Source of the DNA: Fonsecaea monophora | Taxonomy: Eukaryota > Ascomycota > Eurotiomycetes > Chaetothyriales > Herpotrichiellaceae | DNA length: 64,000 bases | Assembly (NCBI RefSeq): GCF_001642475.1 | Contig: NW_019174013.1 | Span: 80,449 to 144,448 of the forward strand | Direction: 5' to 3' | Part shown: in pieces, positions 32,099 through 42,849 of the stretch | How the letters are laid out: each line of letters begins with the position of its first letter | Position numbering within the stretch: position 1 is the first letter of the stretch | Translations under genes and position numbers: made by a program | Notes under the pieces: model-generated | The model's database searches: none | What the model saw: only the letters and a program-made list of their open reading frames with translations | What the model was told of the DNA's origin: nothing

Positions 32099-33208
32099 AT
32101 GGCTGATGCACCCATCTTTACGGCAATATCTACATCTGCTAGGCAGTTGTACCTGTTGCTTCGGTGCATTGCTTTCTCTCAGCGTGCAGAGGTGGAGATC
32201 ACCCAACAAGGAATCAAGTTCTCTGTCGAAGAAGCACGAGTTGTTCAGGGCTTGACGTTTCTAGACAAAGCCCTCTTCTCGTCGTACAATTTGAGACTCA
32301 ACGATGAAGATCATGCCTTGCCCCCATTTGCAGTCTCAGTTGATGCTCTCCTGGAAACGTTACAGATATTTGGCATCGCTGAAACAACTTCCTCAGCGCG
32401 GAACCCCTATGGTGGACTTTCATCGTCGTATGGAAACGCTTTCAATACCCCGGCACTGGCACTCGGAGGCACATGCCGAATTTCGTACCAAGAGGCTGGT
32501 GCACCGCTCACCATCACCATTCAAGAAGGATCAGTCACCACAACGTGTGAGATGAACACATACAGAGTTTACGATCAATATGGTGACGATGGTGGTATCC
32601 CACTGGACCGGAATTCGTTGTGTCTGAAAGCCATCATGCGCAGTGCTTGGCTCAATGATGCTATTGGGGAGCTCTCAGGCACCAATCCGACTGTTCTTGT
32701 AATCAATGCTTCTGGCCGTACTGCTCCCTTTTTCTCGTTGGAAGGCGAAGGAGGACCATTCGGCGATAGCACCGTGGACTTTTTACCAGAGTCCAAGAAC
32801 GCGCCTAGCTCCAGCGTACCCAGGGCCAAAAAACAGCCGCTGGTCACGGAAACGTTTTCGGTCGTCGCACCGTCGGGCAGCCATGGAAGAGTCTGCCAGA
32901 AGTACAAGTTCGACATGATCAAGAGGGCAGGGAGGGCAATGGCTTTGGCCAGCAAAGTCAGCATTCGTCAGGATCAACAAGGCGTACTTAGCCTGCAGTT
33001 CATGATCGACTTAGGCGACGGTGCCAATGTTGGCCCACGCCGAGAAGAAAGTGTTGCTGTCAACGCACCGCCGACGCCTAGCAGTGTCGCTTTTGTGGAT
33101 TTTAGATTTGTTCCACTCTTGGACGACGAGGAGACCGAAAGCAATGGCGAGCTGGAAGACGAAACAGCTGAGGAGGCGGACCTGGAACCAAATGACGATA
33201 GTTTATAG
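32099..33208 (+). CDS. rad1: Rad1, 9-1-1 checkpoint clamp subunit
   Basis: Subunit of the Rad9-Rad1-Hus1 ring, loaded on damaged DNA to activate the ATR pathway and, downstream, Chk1. Single exon, 369 residues. PCNA-like segments are visible: PIFTAISTSARQLYLLLRCI and QRAEVEITQQGIKFSVEE, then VSVDALLETLQIFG, and a C-terminal domain with KYKFDMIKRAGRAMALASKVSIR and a final VAFVDFRFVPLL strand before an acidic tail. A Ser/Gly-rich insert (about residues 100-120) and a variable loop (residues 215-250) are common in fungal members. It starts 84 bp after Ost5. Chk1 lies on the opposite strand about 23 kb away. Confidence 0.93.
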   Translation: MADAPIFTAISTSARQLYLLLRCIAFSQRAEVEITQQGIKFSVEEARVVQGLTFLDKALFSSYNLRLNDEDHALPPFAVSVDALLETLQIFGIAETTSSARNPYGGLSSSYGNAFNTPALALGGTCRISYQEAGAPLTITIQEGSVTTTCEMNTYRVYDQYGDDGGIPLDRNSLCLKAIMRSAWLNDAIGELSGTNPTVLVINASGRTAPFFSLEGEGGPFGDSTVDFLPESKNAPSSSVPRAKKQPLVTETFSVVAPSGSHGRVCQKYKFDMIKRAGRAMALASKVSIRQDQQGVLSLQFMIDLGDGANVGPRREESVAVNAPPTPSSVAFVDFRFVPLLDDEETESNGELEDETAEEADLEPNDDSL

Positions 33209-33716
33209 TCAAAATTGAACCATCCGTGTCTTCTGATGCTACCCGTATCTTGAGTCGTCTTTGTCGGCACTCTTATTTTCGTTCATTCTGTGTTTATTCA
33301 TCTGCAGCACCTCTTCAAGGAGTGGGAATTTTGATCTTCGCGAGCGTCTGCCAACCACATATGAATGCTCTCGACAAGGCTGGGTTTCCTTGCAGTCGAT
33401 GGAGTAGCGAGTCTAGACCACTGTCCTTTGGCTATTTCTGTCTAGTGATGATATCCATATTAAGCTAGCGTGACTAGCGGGGAGTGGATGACGTCCCGCC
33501 ACTCGACCGGCCAGATTGCCGCGCCTCCAGTATCCGATACGATTCCAATATCGCCGCAAAGGATAGTGGCCAACGTCATCTAGAAAAATCCCCGTACCCC
33601 CTGGTCCTTCGATCTACTCGTTTATACACCACACGAAATCTGTAGCTTGGGAGAAGGATGTCCGACTCGCCCTTTACTACACCATCGTCCACAACCACAG
33701 GTTCACTTTCATCACC
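33209..33716. promoter_or_regulatory. Rad1 3' flank / Ssu1 promoter
   Basis: About 500 bp between head-to-tail genes; no coding frame recognised. Confidence 0.4.
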
Positions 33717-35323
33717 ATGGTCGAAACTCCCGACGACGAGGACGCCAGAATCGAGCGCATGGCGTCCAACAACCCTGCCATGACCATCCCCACCAGCCAA
33801 CTGGCGTCGCGACCAGACTTCAACCGCTTGCGCTCACGGAGTAGCAATACCCAGACACAGACCCCGAAAACCATCCGTAGATCCGACCCTTCAGGCGATG
33901 CCGAGTCCATCACCGCCGTGTCCAAGTCGACGTCAACGTCGCCCGAGGCTCCGCCTTCGAAATACGACGTTGGCTGGCGGCGCGTGGTCCGCAACTTCTC
34001 GCCTTCGTGGTTCAGCGTGACCATGGGCACGGGCATCTGCTCGCTCCTGCTGATCACCATCCCCTTCCAGGCGCGCTGGCTGTACTGGCTCTCGGTGGCG
34101 TTCTTCGTGCTCAACAGCGTCCTCTTCACCCTGGCCTTTGTCGCCTCTCTGCTCCGATATACGCTGTACCCAGCCATCTGGTCCGTCATGATTGCCGACC
34201 CCAACAATTCGCTGTTTCTGGGCACAATCCCCATGGGCTTTGCCACCTTGGTCGAGAGCTGGATTCTCCTGTGTTGTCCCTACTGGGGCTACTGGAGTGT
34301 GTGGGTTGCGTGGATTGCGTGGATGGTCGATTCTGTCGTGGCCGTTGCCGTGACCGTGTCTCTGCCGTTTTTGTTGATGAGCCAACGCGACTCGCAGGGC
34401 CTCGACAGGATCACGGCGGCGCAACTGTTGCCGATTGCAAGCACGATTGTTGCTTCTGGAGCTGGTAAGCGTGAATCTTTAGTTCCCAAATCCGTCTGGC
34501 CGAGGCAGAAAAGTACTATATTGACAAAATGACTTTAGGAAGCAAGGTCGCTGAACTACTCAACTCCCCAGACCACGCGCTGGGGACGGTGATAACTTCA
34601 TACGTTATGTGGGGAATGGGTAAGTTGCTTCCAAGAATATTTCTTATACCAATGGACATGCAAAACAGCAACTTGATGCACACTTCCCCATTCCAAGCAC
34701 TCCGCTGACAAAACCCCAATACAGCAACCCCCCTCGCCATCACCGTGCTGGTCATGTACTACCAGCGGCTGGTCCTGCACAAACTCCCACCGCGAGAGGT
34801 CGTCGTCTCGTCCTTCCTCCCCCTCGGCCCGCTCGGCATGGGCGGCTACACGATCATGTACCTGGGCAAAGTGTCGCGGGTGGTGTTCCCGCAGGTGGCG
34901 CTATTCCACGACCTCCCCCTCGCAGGCGACGTCGTGTACGTGCTGGGCTTCTTCGTCGCCCTGATCATGTGGGGGTTCGGGCTGTGCTGGCTCGTCTTCG
35001 CCCTCGCGACCATCTACTCGACGCGCCCGTTCCCCTTCAACATGGGCTGGTGGGGTTTCACCTTTCCGCTGGGCGTCTACGCCATCTCCACCGTCACTTT
35101 TGGCGTCGAGATGCCCAGCAGGTTCTTCAAGGTCCTGGGAACCGTCTTCGCCGTCGCTGTCATCCTGCTGTGGTGCGTCGTCGCCGCGGGAACCGCCAGG
35201 GGCGCTTGGTCCGGCCAGCTGTTCTACGCGCCATGTCTGAAGAATCTGCCTGCGCCCAGCGCCGATGAGGACGGGAACAGGGATGACAGGATGGTGGATA
35301 CGGAGAAATCGCCTGGGAAATGA
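33717..35323 (+). CDS. ssu1: Sulfite efflux pump / TDT transporter (Ssu1-like)
   Basis: Plasma-membrane transporter of the tellurite-resistance/dicarboxylate family; fungal members export sulfite (Ssu1) or carry malate (Mae1). Three exons (33717-34464, 34539-34619, 34725-35323) encode 475 residues with a cytosolic N-terminal tail of about 85 residues, rich in Ser/Thr, then about ten membrane helices. Ssu1-like marks are VVRNFSPSWFSVTMGTGI, the following SVMIADPNNSLFLGTIPMG, and the later loop PLGPLGMGGY. NMGWWGFTFPLGVY in the eighth helix is also typical of the sulfite group. A malate-transporting relative cannot be excluded from sequence alone. Confidence 0.88.
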
Positions 35324-35799
35324 TTTTGCATTGTTGACGTAGCTTTATTGCCTTGCGCTTGTACATATATATTACGACCTTTTGGAACCAGAACTAGATC
35401 GCATTGCCTAATCATGTGTATATCTCTGTAAAGATAGGTAGTATGCTGTCGAAAGATACAAGATAACAAGTGCGAATCTGTCCAACTAGGTCATCCGTTT
35501 CCTAGCTACGCTGTTCCAATACCTGTCAGCGGCCCAAGCACCACTGCAGTACTTGGTTCCTATAATCGTGTGCACAACTTTGATACACAAGTGTCGATAT
35601 GGTCCCGACGTTCGATCGTGTCTCATGTCTCAAAGTAAAAGAACACGCACATGGGAAGAAACAGCTAGACTAGCAAGCGATTACCCACCGTGGCATAAGA
35701 TTGAATATGCATTTAGATTTGAGGGGCGAAAAGTTTAGATCTACTTTTTTTTTAAAAAAAAAAAAACCAATTCTACCTCTAAACCTTTGGATTCAGGCT
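35324..35799. other. Convergent spacer, Ssu1 / carboxylesterase
   Basis: No gene seen. An A/T homopolymer patch (T8 then A-run) lies at 35746-35767. Confidence 0.45.
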
Positions 35800-37622
35800 T
35801 CAATAGTACAAAGCTTGCTGCCACCACGCGCAGCGGGGGTTTGCGTCCGGATCGGTCATTTGTGTGATCCCCGTGACGTTGAGGACGGTTTCGACGGCGC
35901 CGGGTCCGTAGAGCGGGAAGACGGGGACGCCGGACCCGTTGGCGCTGCCCGTCTGGACAAAGTCGACGATGTACCGCTGCAGGGCCTGCGCGACTTGGGG
36001 CACGACGCCGCTGCCGTTGACGACGCCGTTGAAGAACGTGTACGGCACGTCCTGGCCGTGCAGGGCCGGCGGGACCGCGAACTGGTACTCGGAGATGTTG
36101 GCGCCGAGCGCCTTGCCCAGGTAGTTGACGTTGCAGCTAAAGTAGCCTTCCTGCACGATCAGCGTGTTGCGCTCCGTCGGCGTGCGGTACGGCATCGACC
36201 CGTCGTACGTCGCGGGGTATAGCGTGCCGAGCAGGAAATCGACCGCCGCGTCCGAGATGCCGGGCAGATTGATCTTGAACCAGGTGGCCTGGTCGGCGTT
36301 GGTCTGGATCCGCGGGTCGCTGAACAGAGGTCCCTCGTTGGTGTTGTGGCCCGCTACGACCTTGACCGTGTTGGCGAACTGGCCCCGTGCGAGGAGTCGG
36401 CCAGGCTGGTCCGGCACAAAGTCCCCATCGACAACGGGCCCGTAGGTGAATCCGCCGTAGGGGGACATCCCGACCTGCTGGGCATTGGCCGCCATCACGA
36501 CCGACGATGGGAGATTGCGGGCATCCTCAATCGAAGTCACGTTGAGCAGGGCTAAGAAGGCCTGCGTTGTGTTCTCCTTTTTGAAGTTGCTTGACACTGG
36601 TAGCCAGGCACCAGACTGAGGGATGGCCTGCTGGAAGGGTACCGATTTCAATCCCCCATAGGCGGTCATCTGGTGAATCACCGATCCACCACCGGCAGAC
36701 TCACCCATGACGGTCACCCGGTTTGGATCCCCCCCAAACAATCGAATGTTGGTTTGAATCCACTCGAGCGCCAGACGTTGGTCGTACAGACCTGCATTAG
36801 ACACGCCGCCCTCGGCAGCTTCAACGGTTGGTCCGGACAGCCAGCCAAACGCCCCCAGTCTGTAGTTAATCTCAACAAAAACGATGCCATCCGAACCGCT
36901 GGCCTGACTGGTGTGAATGAGACCAGCTGGATTGCCCGATCCAGCTTTCGATCCTGCTGTATAACCACCACCATATATCCTGGCAAGGGTCAATTTAGAA
37001 AGATCAATATCAATATCAAATTCAGAGCCGCTTCAATACCAGGGACAAGACTCACCACACAAGAACCGGAGCTCCCTGGTAGCCGGAAGATTGGTTTTGA
37101 GCCTTTTCAAATACAGCCTTTGGAACGAATACATCCAGAAACAAGCAGTCCTCCTTCACCCTCGGGTCAGGAGGAGAAGGTTTTGGCGGGTTGGCTTGGA
37201 CTTGAGCGGCGGCGGCGGTGTAGTTGAATGGCAACCCTTCCGCGAATGCAGTGGTGAATAAATCAGCAATGGCGAGCCAAGTTGGGTTCGCTTGAGGGCA
37301 GATAGCGCCATCACTGCCGTCTTGGACAGTCGTGTTGCGACCTGTTGGGGGAACAGGCGCAGCGAAGCGAAGCTTGCCCAGTGGTGGCTGGGCGTAACGG
37401 ATGTTGCTGAAGTTGTATATTTGACCAGTGGTCTGTAATTGACATGTTCAGCTCAGCAACTTATTCCGGTCTAGAAGGTGGAATATGTCATACATTGAAG
37501 GAAGATGCTTGCTGTATCTGGTAGCCCAAATCGACTTGAGGCAGGCTCTGAGCGGCAACCACGGCCAAAAGGCTCCAGCAGCTGGACCAAAGCAATGTCA
37601 GTGTCACAGCTGAAGGCTTCAT
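35800..37622 (-). CDS. Secreted type-B carboxylesterase/lipase
   Basis: Alpha/beta-hydrolase of the type-B carboxylesterase family, expected to be secreted. Exons 37622-37494, 37432-37056 and 36979-35800 give 561 residues. The first 25 residues form a signal peptide (LWSSCWSLLAVVAAQS). The catalytic Ser is in GESAGGGS; the oxyanion segment is IYGGGY at the exon 2/3 junction; a Glu in NTNEGPLF and a His in LHGQDVPYTF complete the triad as in the family. Many N-x-S/T sequons are present. The ATG at 37622 is the first that puts the signal peptide at the N-terminus. Ester substrate unknown. Confidence 0.9.
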
Positions 37623-39891
37623 GGCTGCTACCAAGCGTGGCAAAAATGGGAACTTCCTCCAAAAGTCTGGGAATGGCTCGGTATCGCGAGCAAATCGAGG
37701 CGTTCTCACTCTGCAGAGGGCGGCACCCAGAGATGTTTAATATAGCCACCATTCTCTGGTCGAGTGGACACAGAAACATCGTCACAACCCACATCCAAAG
37801 TCACCTATACCGAGGTGTGACTGATCTTTTCTGGGCGGGGTCACTTTGCAGGGTTTGACACTGGTCATCTGTGTGCCATCTTGCGGGTGGATAATGCTGT
37901 CGGCAGTTGGACCACAGCTTCGGTGAAATCAACTGTTGATACAACACTGTCAGTTTGTGATCTCGCAGCGGATAGTGCGGCGCAGGCGATTCTCCATTCG
38001 GACTTCCAAGTCTATACGTAATCGAGTGCGTGTCCGAGATATACCCCGCGTTGGTGGAGTGTAGTTGAGATGCGTCTTTGCAGGACCATGCGAATCGCAA
38101 GATGTTGAGCATGGAGGTCCTCCGGAGCACTAGAGTGCAGAAGGCAGCTGGGAAGACGAGCGTTTCCAAGTGCTTGATTGATGGATTCTGTCCGGAATCC
38201 TGGGACCATTCTAGTCTCGCATAGATGGGGCCCCGGAGAAGGTGGAGAGGGAAGGGTTGGAGGATGGTGTCGGCAGACTTCCATTTGGGAGGTGATGGTG
38301 AAAGAGAAACTCTGCTGAAGTCGAAATTTGGGTATATTCTGACCAGGCTCACTGAATAGCACAATGGATTCGAGGCGAATACGACCGAGAGCTCGGTCCT
38401 CTACCTTGGATGTCAGGAGTAGATCGTATCTAGACCCACATCGGAGCAGCATTGCAGAAAGCTTGGTGGGCCAAGGCGCGCATTTTCTGGGGCTTTATAT
38501 AGACCCCGCTGGTCCCGCGAAACTTCCCAAGCCGTGTGCCCTTGCTTCACGTCGTACCTAGACGGTCAACTAGTCCCACTGACTCGGACGGCGCACCACG
38601 AGGTGCAGATGTCTCTCATATTGCTTCCATCACGGGACTCGGAAAGCTGCCGTAGAATATGTGGCCAGAGACAGATGATGGCTGATTGGTGGCGCTGTCT
38701 TTACATTGTGGTCTGGGTCCGATCTCCCCAAATCTTTGACTGTCCCGACAGGAATACCGGTCTCGTTAACTGCTGTTCGGGTGCCGATGGATCTCCGCCT
38801 ATACTCGTACGCTGCGGGGAAAGGTGGTGGGCCACTATATCGAAAGAAGTGAAAGGATGATCTGTAGCTTCCTCTTCCAGACAAAGCCCATCGTCGTTGT
38901 TGCACCCAATCGCCTACCGCTCGCTTTCTCGGAGTGTAGCTATATCACCCTGCTTCGATCTTGCGTATACCTCGGTTCGGCGAATTCTTCTTCTGTCCAG
39001 GTACTCTTGAGCCTGTAGCGTCGGGCTCGGCTATCTGCCACTATCAACAGCCCGTCGCCGCCACGAGGGTTTCATATGAGGATAACGGGTCGCTGCTGGA
39101 CGACCGTAGAAGGGTGCGAGACTGGTTATTACTGTAAAACTGCCACGTGGAAGGATAGCCAACCGGCTTGGCGGTTGGCTTCAGGGTGTCGACGGTATAA
39201 ATGACGTGTTATAAGGGCATTAAGACTTCTGCGAGACTCACCTCTCAGCATCGTCATTCACAACGCTGTGGTGCTGACATGACTTTCTCCGGAGCTGCAA
39301 TGTTGCGCGGTAGCTAGTCGAAGGACGAGGCATGACCCCGACGTCCGGAGATATTTTCATCAGCAGAGTTCAAGCAGGTTTTGAAACTTGCAATAGCAGG
39401 ACAGTAATGCACACAATCGCAGGACGTAAGAGGTTTCAACCTTAGTCAGAGTGTATGCAAGCAGAGAGGGTAGGTAAGCCAGTTAGTGCCGAAAAGAGAG
39501 AGACAACCTCAACCATGCCCACGTCCACGAAAGAGCGCAGTTCAGCTAGCAGACACCGATCATGTCACCTGCGTTCCCTCTTCAGACACATCATAGTCCA
39601 CATACAGCATATTGTTGCCCTATAATCCGACTCGTTGTCACCTTGATATCTGCAGCAGCACGGTTCTTCTGGCGTCAGAGACTGCGCTGCCTCGTGGTCA
39701 CGGTATGGAGCATAACACAGCGAAGCAAAATTCAGAAACAGGGATAATTCGACGCTCGTGTGAAGCCATCTCCGCTCACCAGCACACATCACATACATAA
39801 TTGTTCGGAAATTGGTGTTTGTCATTTTGTATATATGTCCGTTATGATATGCTCGTGTCGACTGAGACTGCTAATATCAAGGCCCATCCCA
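37623..39891. other. Long intergenic stretch
   Basis: About 2.3 kb between the carboxylesterase start and the cupin end. A TTTAATATAG element near 37736 may belong to the carboxylesterase promoter. A TATAAA at about 39196 stands before a short frame (ATG at 39279, 13 codons) that leads nowhere. Other frames are unlike proteins. Confidence 0.4.
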
Positions 39892-40473
39892 TCACACTCC
39901 GCCAGTCGGGTGCGTAGGATCGATCCATTTCACTCCCTCTGGGTTCTCCACCGGGACGACATCAGGGAGGTTCACCGCGATGGCCTCACCGTCACTCCTC
40001 ATCAAGACGCACTCGAGCTCCTCATCCTCCTTGGCATTGATCTCCTGGTGCGGCACGTAGGGTGGCACGTAGATGAAATCCCCCGGGCCGGCCTCGGCCG
40101 TGTACTCTAGCCTGTCGCCCCAGCGCATTCGCGCCTTGCCCTTGACTATGTAGATGACACTTTCCAAATGGCCGTGGTGGTGGGCGCCGGTTTTGGCGTT
40201 GGGGTGGATCTTGACGGTGCCGGCCCACAGTTTCTGCGCCCCCGTCCTCGCGGTCGTGATGGCCGCGGCGCGACTCATTCCCGGTGTCTGCGCCGTGTTG
40301 GCGTCGAGGTGGTCGCCGGGGATGACCCGGACGCCGCTCTCTTTCCATCCATCCGGAGGTAGATCGCTTGCGGAGTTTGCGTGAAACAGGTGAACCGGGC
40401 CAGTGTGCGAGTGCGAATGGTCGTGACCATGCGAGTGATCGTGCGTGTGAGAGTGGGAATGTTGTTCGGACAT
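39892..40473 (-). CDS. Cupin protein with His-rich N-terminus
   Basis: Single-exon 193-residue cupin. The start is the ATG at 40473; a GTG-initiated frame is only two codons longer. Residues 1-25 are dominated by His/Ser/Asp repeats (HSHSHTHDHSHGHDHSHSH), a possible metal-binding tail. The cupin core follows, with the metal-site series in AKTGAHHHGHLESVIYIVKGKA (two His, Glu) and the second motif around PGDFIYVPPYVPHQE. Members of this arrangement include small single-domain cupins of unknown enzymatic role. Divergent from the DUF4267-like gene. Confidence 0.8.
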   Translation of the reverse strand: MSEQHSHSHTHDHSHGHDHSHSHTGPVHLFHANSASDLPPDGWKESGVRVIPGDHLDANTAQTPGMSRAAAITTARTGAQKLWAGTVKIHPNAKTGAHHHGHLESVIYIVKGKARMRWGDRLEYTAEAGPGDFIYVPPYVPHQEINAKEDEELECVLMRSDGEAIAVNLPDVVPVENPEGVKWIDPTHPTGGV

Positions 40474-40935
40474 GTCCACGATCTTTTGCGCTGCTGGTTT
40501 CCTTCAAAGACTCTCTGTCGGGGATGGAACTGTCAATTGTGAGAGGATCTCCTTGCAGTGTAGAAGCCTTTCCAAGCTTTTTCTTGACCAGATTTTGGAT
40601 GGATCAGAGAACTCTGCCAGGTAAGAAAGAGACTAACTGCCAGCAACGTTTTGGAAACCGAGGCTGGTGCATCACCTGAGATTTGGAGAATGAGAGCGGG
40701 ACGTTGTCCATACACAGAAAGGGTCGATGGCGCCATAATTTCGTGTGCCTGGCTTTACAGACCACAGTAGGTATCCGTCCGATAATCAACCGTGGGGTTC
40801 CCTTTGTGAGGCCCACAGTGGAAATTGTAGACATCAGGGCTATCTGTTCCGTAAAGCCATTGACTGGCCTGCACCCGAATGTTGAATTTGCAGAGCTGGT
40901 ATCACTCTAACGAGTGAGTCGTAGCTCAGACAGCG
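40474..40935. promoter_or_regulatory. Divergent promoter, cupin / DUF4267-like
   Basis: About 460 bp between divergent genes; no gene supported. Confidence 0.4.
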
Positions 40936-41424
40936 ATGTCTGTTCTTCGACTGCCACGTTCGGCCCTCTCAGTCCTGACCACTCTGATAGGCTCAGGGGC
41001 GTTCATCGTCGGCCTCTGGAGCTTCACATCTCCCAAATCCGCGGCGGCAGCGTTTGGGGGATACATGGTCCGAGCACTGGCTGCGTCTTCGAGTTCGTCA
41101 AAGCTCGACAGCTCGAGGCGTATGATGTACATCTACCCCCACGGCATCCGCAATCTTACATTGGGGTTATCGATCCTGGCTCTTACAGCGTACTGGCAAT
41201 TTGGCCAACAGTGTCGGACATCGCCCGTGGCCCGGGCAGCCGTGCAGAGAAGTCTCGGCCTCGTCATCACCGTAAACGCGTTGACGCCGATCGTGGATGC
41301 GTGGGTGAATCTGTGGGTTGCTGAGGAGGGTAAAGGCGGGGATTTGGAGAGGAATGCTGCACGGTTGCACGCGACGAGGTCGGTTTTCTGGGTCGTAGGT
41401 GGTCTTTGGTGCTTGGTTGGATGA
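40936..41424 (+). CDS. DUF4267-like membrane protein
   Basis: Single-exon 162-residue protein with about four hydrophobic segments: near residues 10-32 (ALSVLTTLIGSGAFIVGLW), 70-90 (NLTLGLSILALTAYW), 105-125 and 145-162. The HGIRNLTLGL motif and the later ITVNALTPIVDAWV are typical of the small DUF4267 family of integral membrane proteins, whose function is unknown. No intron visible. Divergent from the cupin gene. Confidence 0.7.
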   Translation: MSVLRLPRSALSVLTTLIGSGAFIVGLWSFTSPKSAAAAFGGYMVRALAASSSSSKLDSSRRMMYIYPHGIRNLTLGLSILALTAYWQFGQQCRTSPVARAAVQRSLGLVITVNALTPIVDAWVNLWVAEEGKGGDLERNAARLHATRSVFWVVGGLWCLVG

Positions 41425-42849
41425 CTGCGTGTGGTGTTGATCTGTTCCAACACTCGATATGTGTCTGTGTACGCAAAAGGTGTCAGCTGGTGGCCACGTT
41501 GAGACAGATTCTTGATTGTTGTAATGGAGAAGAACTCTGTTGATTGGAATGTCACCTCAGTCCCACAAATGTGTCCCTGGCTCCTGTGCGTATTGATTTT
41601 GCCGGTACAGTTATGGTGAGGTGCTCTAATTATGTCGACGGAATTGCTGCATATTAGAGGCTCGATCGCTTGAAAGATTGGGCCTCGCAAATTTGGCGCT
41701 TCAGCGATTGACGGGAGGCTAAGGCCTCTATTCAAAGGGGAGGGGGTTTGAACAAGCAGCGCGAATGGGTCTTCGGGGGCGCAAAGGGACTTTCAGGGGC
41801 GGCGACGACATAACATGACAATCGTCAACACGGCTTTACTGTCAGTCACTACAAGAGAAACAACAGTCTCTCGCACTGCCTGTACCTTACTACTACAACA
41901 CAACACTGATGGATGAGATGGATGGATGGACATCTGCTCTTCTCCAAAGTCGAGCGTAAAGCTCAAGCGATGATGAAAAGAGAACCATGAAGGAAGAACA
42001 ACCTAGAGCACAAGGTTTTGATTCAGTAAGTAAGAACACACGCAAGGGAGAAGGGAAAAATGTTGAACATTGAACTGAGGACCCGGCCTTGGAAAACCAA
42101 GACACACCATCCAACCCGCCTCCAACCCAGGCCACCCGGCCAGGAACTCGTGTGTACCAGAGCCCAAGAGAAGAACAACATAGGGGATAACAAAAGGAAA
42201 ACAGAAGGCAGGGGATAGAGCCCAAGAGAACAAAAGGGGGCAAGAGAAGAAGAAGAAGAGGAGAGGGGGCAATGGTACACACACTCCCTGCTGGACTGGA
42301 GGCGCCTCAGTGTTTGCCTACGCTTACCTTGGGCAACTCGAGGAAAAGAAAAAAAAAGAAAGAACAAGTTTCAAAAAGTTGAGAAGACGAAGGGGTTTAA
42401 GTACCCGACGGTGAGGTCGTCCTCTTGGCGATTGTTGATCTTAGTAGAGGTCTCTTCTCAGGGAGGAAGGTATAGAGAAGCAGTGAAGATGAGAAGAGCG
42501 AATCTCTGTTGAATCAGAGCCTGATTGATGCGCCAAGGATCGATCAGGAGTGAAGGGGTTGATCTACCAGGACGCACATTGATTCAATCAATGGGTTCAG
42601 CCTTGTCAAGTCATTATTCAGCCTTGTGCTCGAGAACAAAAGCCAAATATCAATTGTTGATCCATACAGGAATTGCTAACGCTCGGGAATTGGTACTCGA
42701 ACAAGGCCTCACCACCAGATGTCACCTCCACAGTCAGTCCAAGCGCCATGATCGTTGCCGCCATCGAATTCCCAAAGACTTTACTCCAAGCCAGTGCTGC
42801 AATCTCATGATAGTTCTTGATTGCATTCGCCAGGGCAATTTCATCCTGG
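41425..42849. other. Intergenic, low-complexity
   Basis: 3' regions of two convergent genes. Purine-rich A/G tracts lie at 42040-42290 and 42340-42370. No gene supported. Confidence 0.45.

Noticed and set aside
42003..42367. Phe/Leu/Ser-rich minus-strand frames
   Set aside because: Result of A/G-rich low-complexity sequence in a 3' flank.
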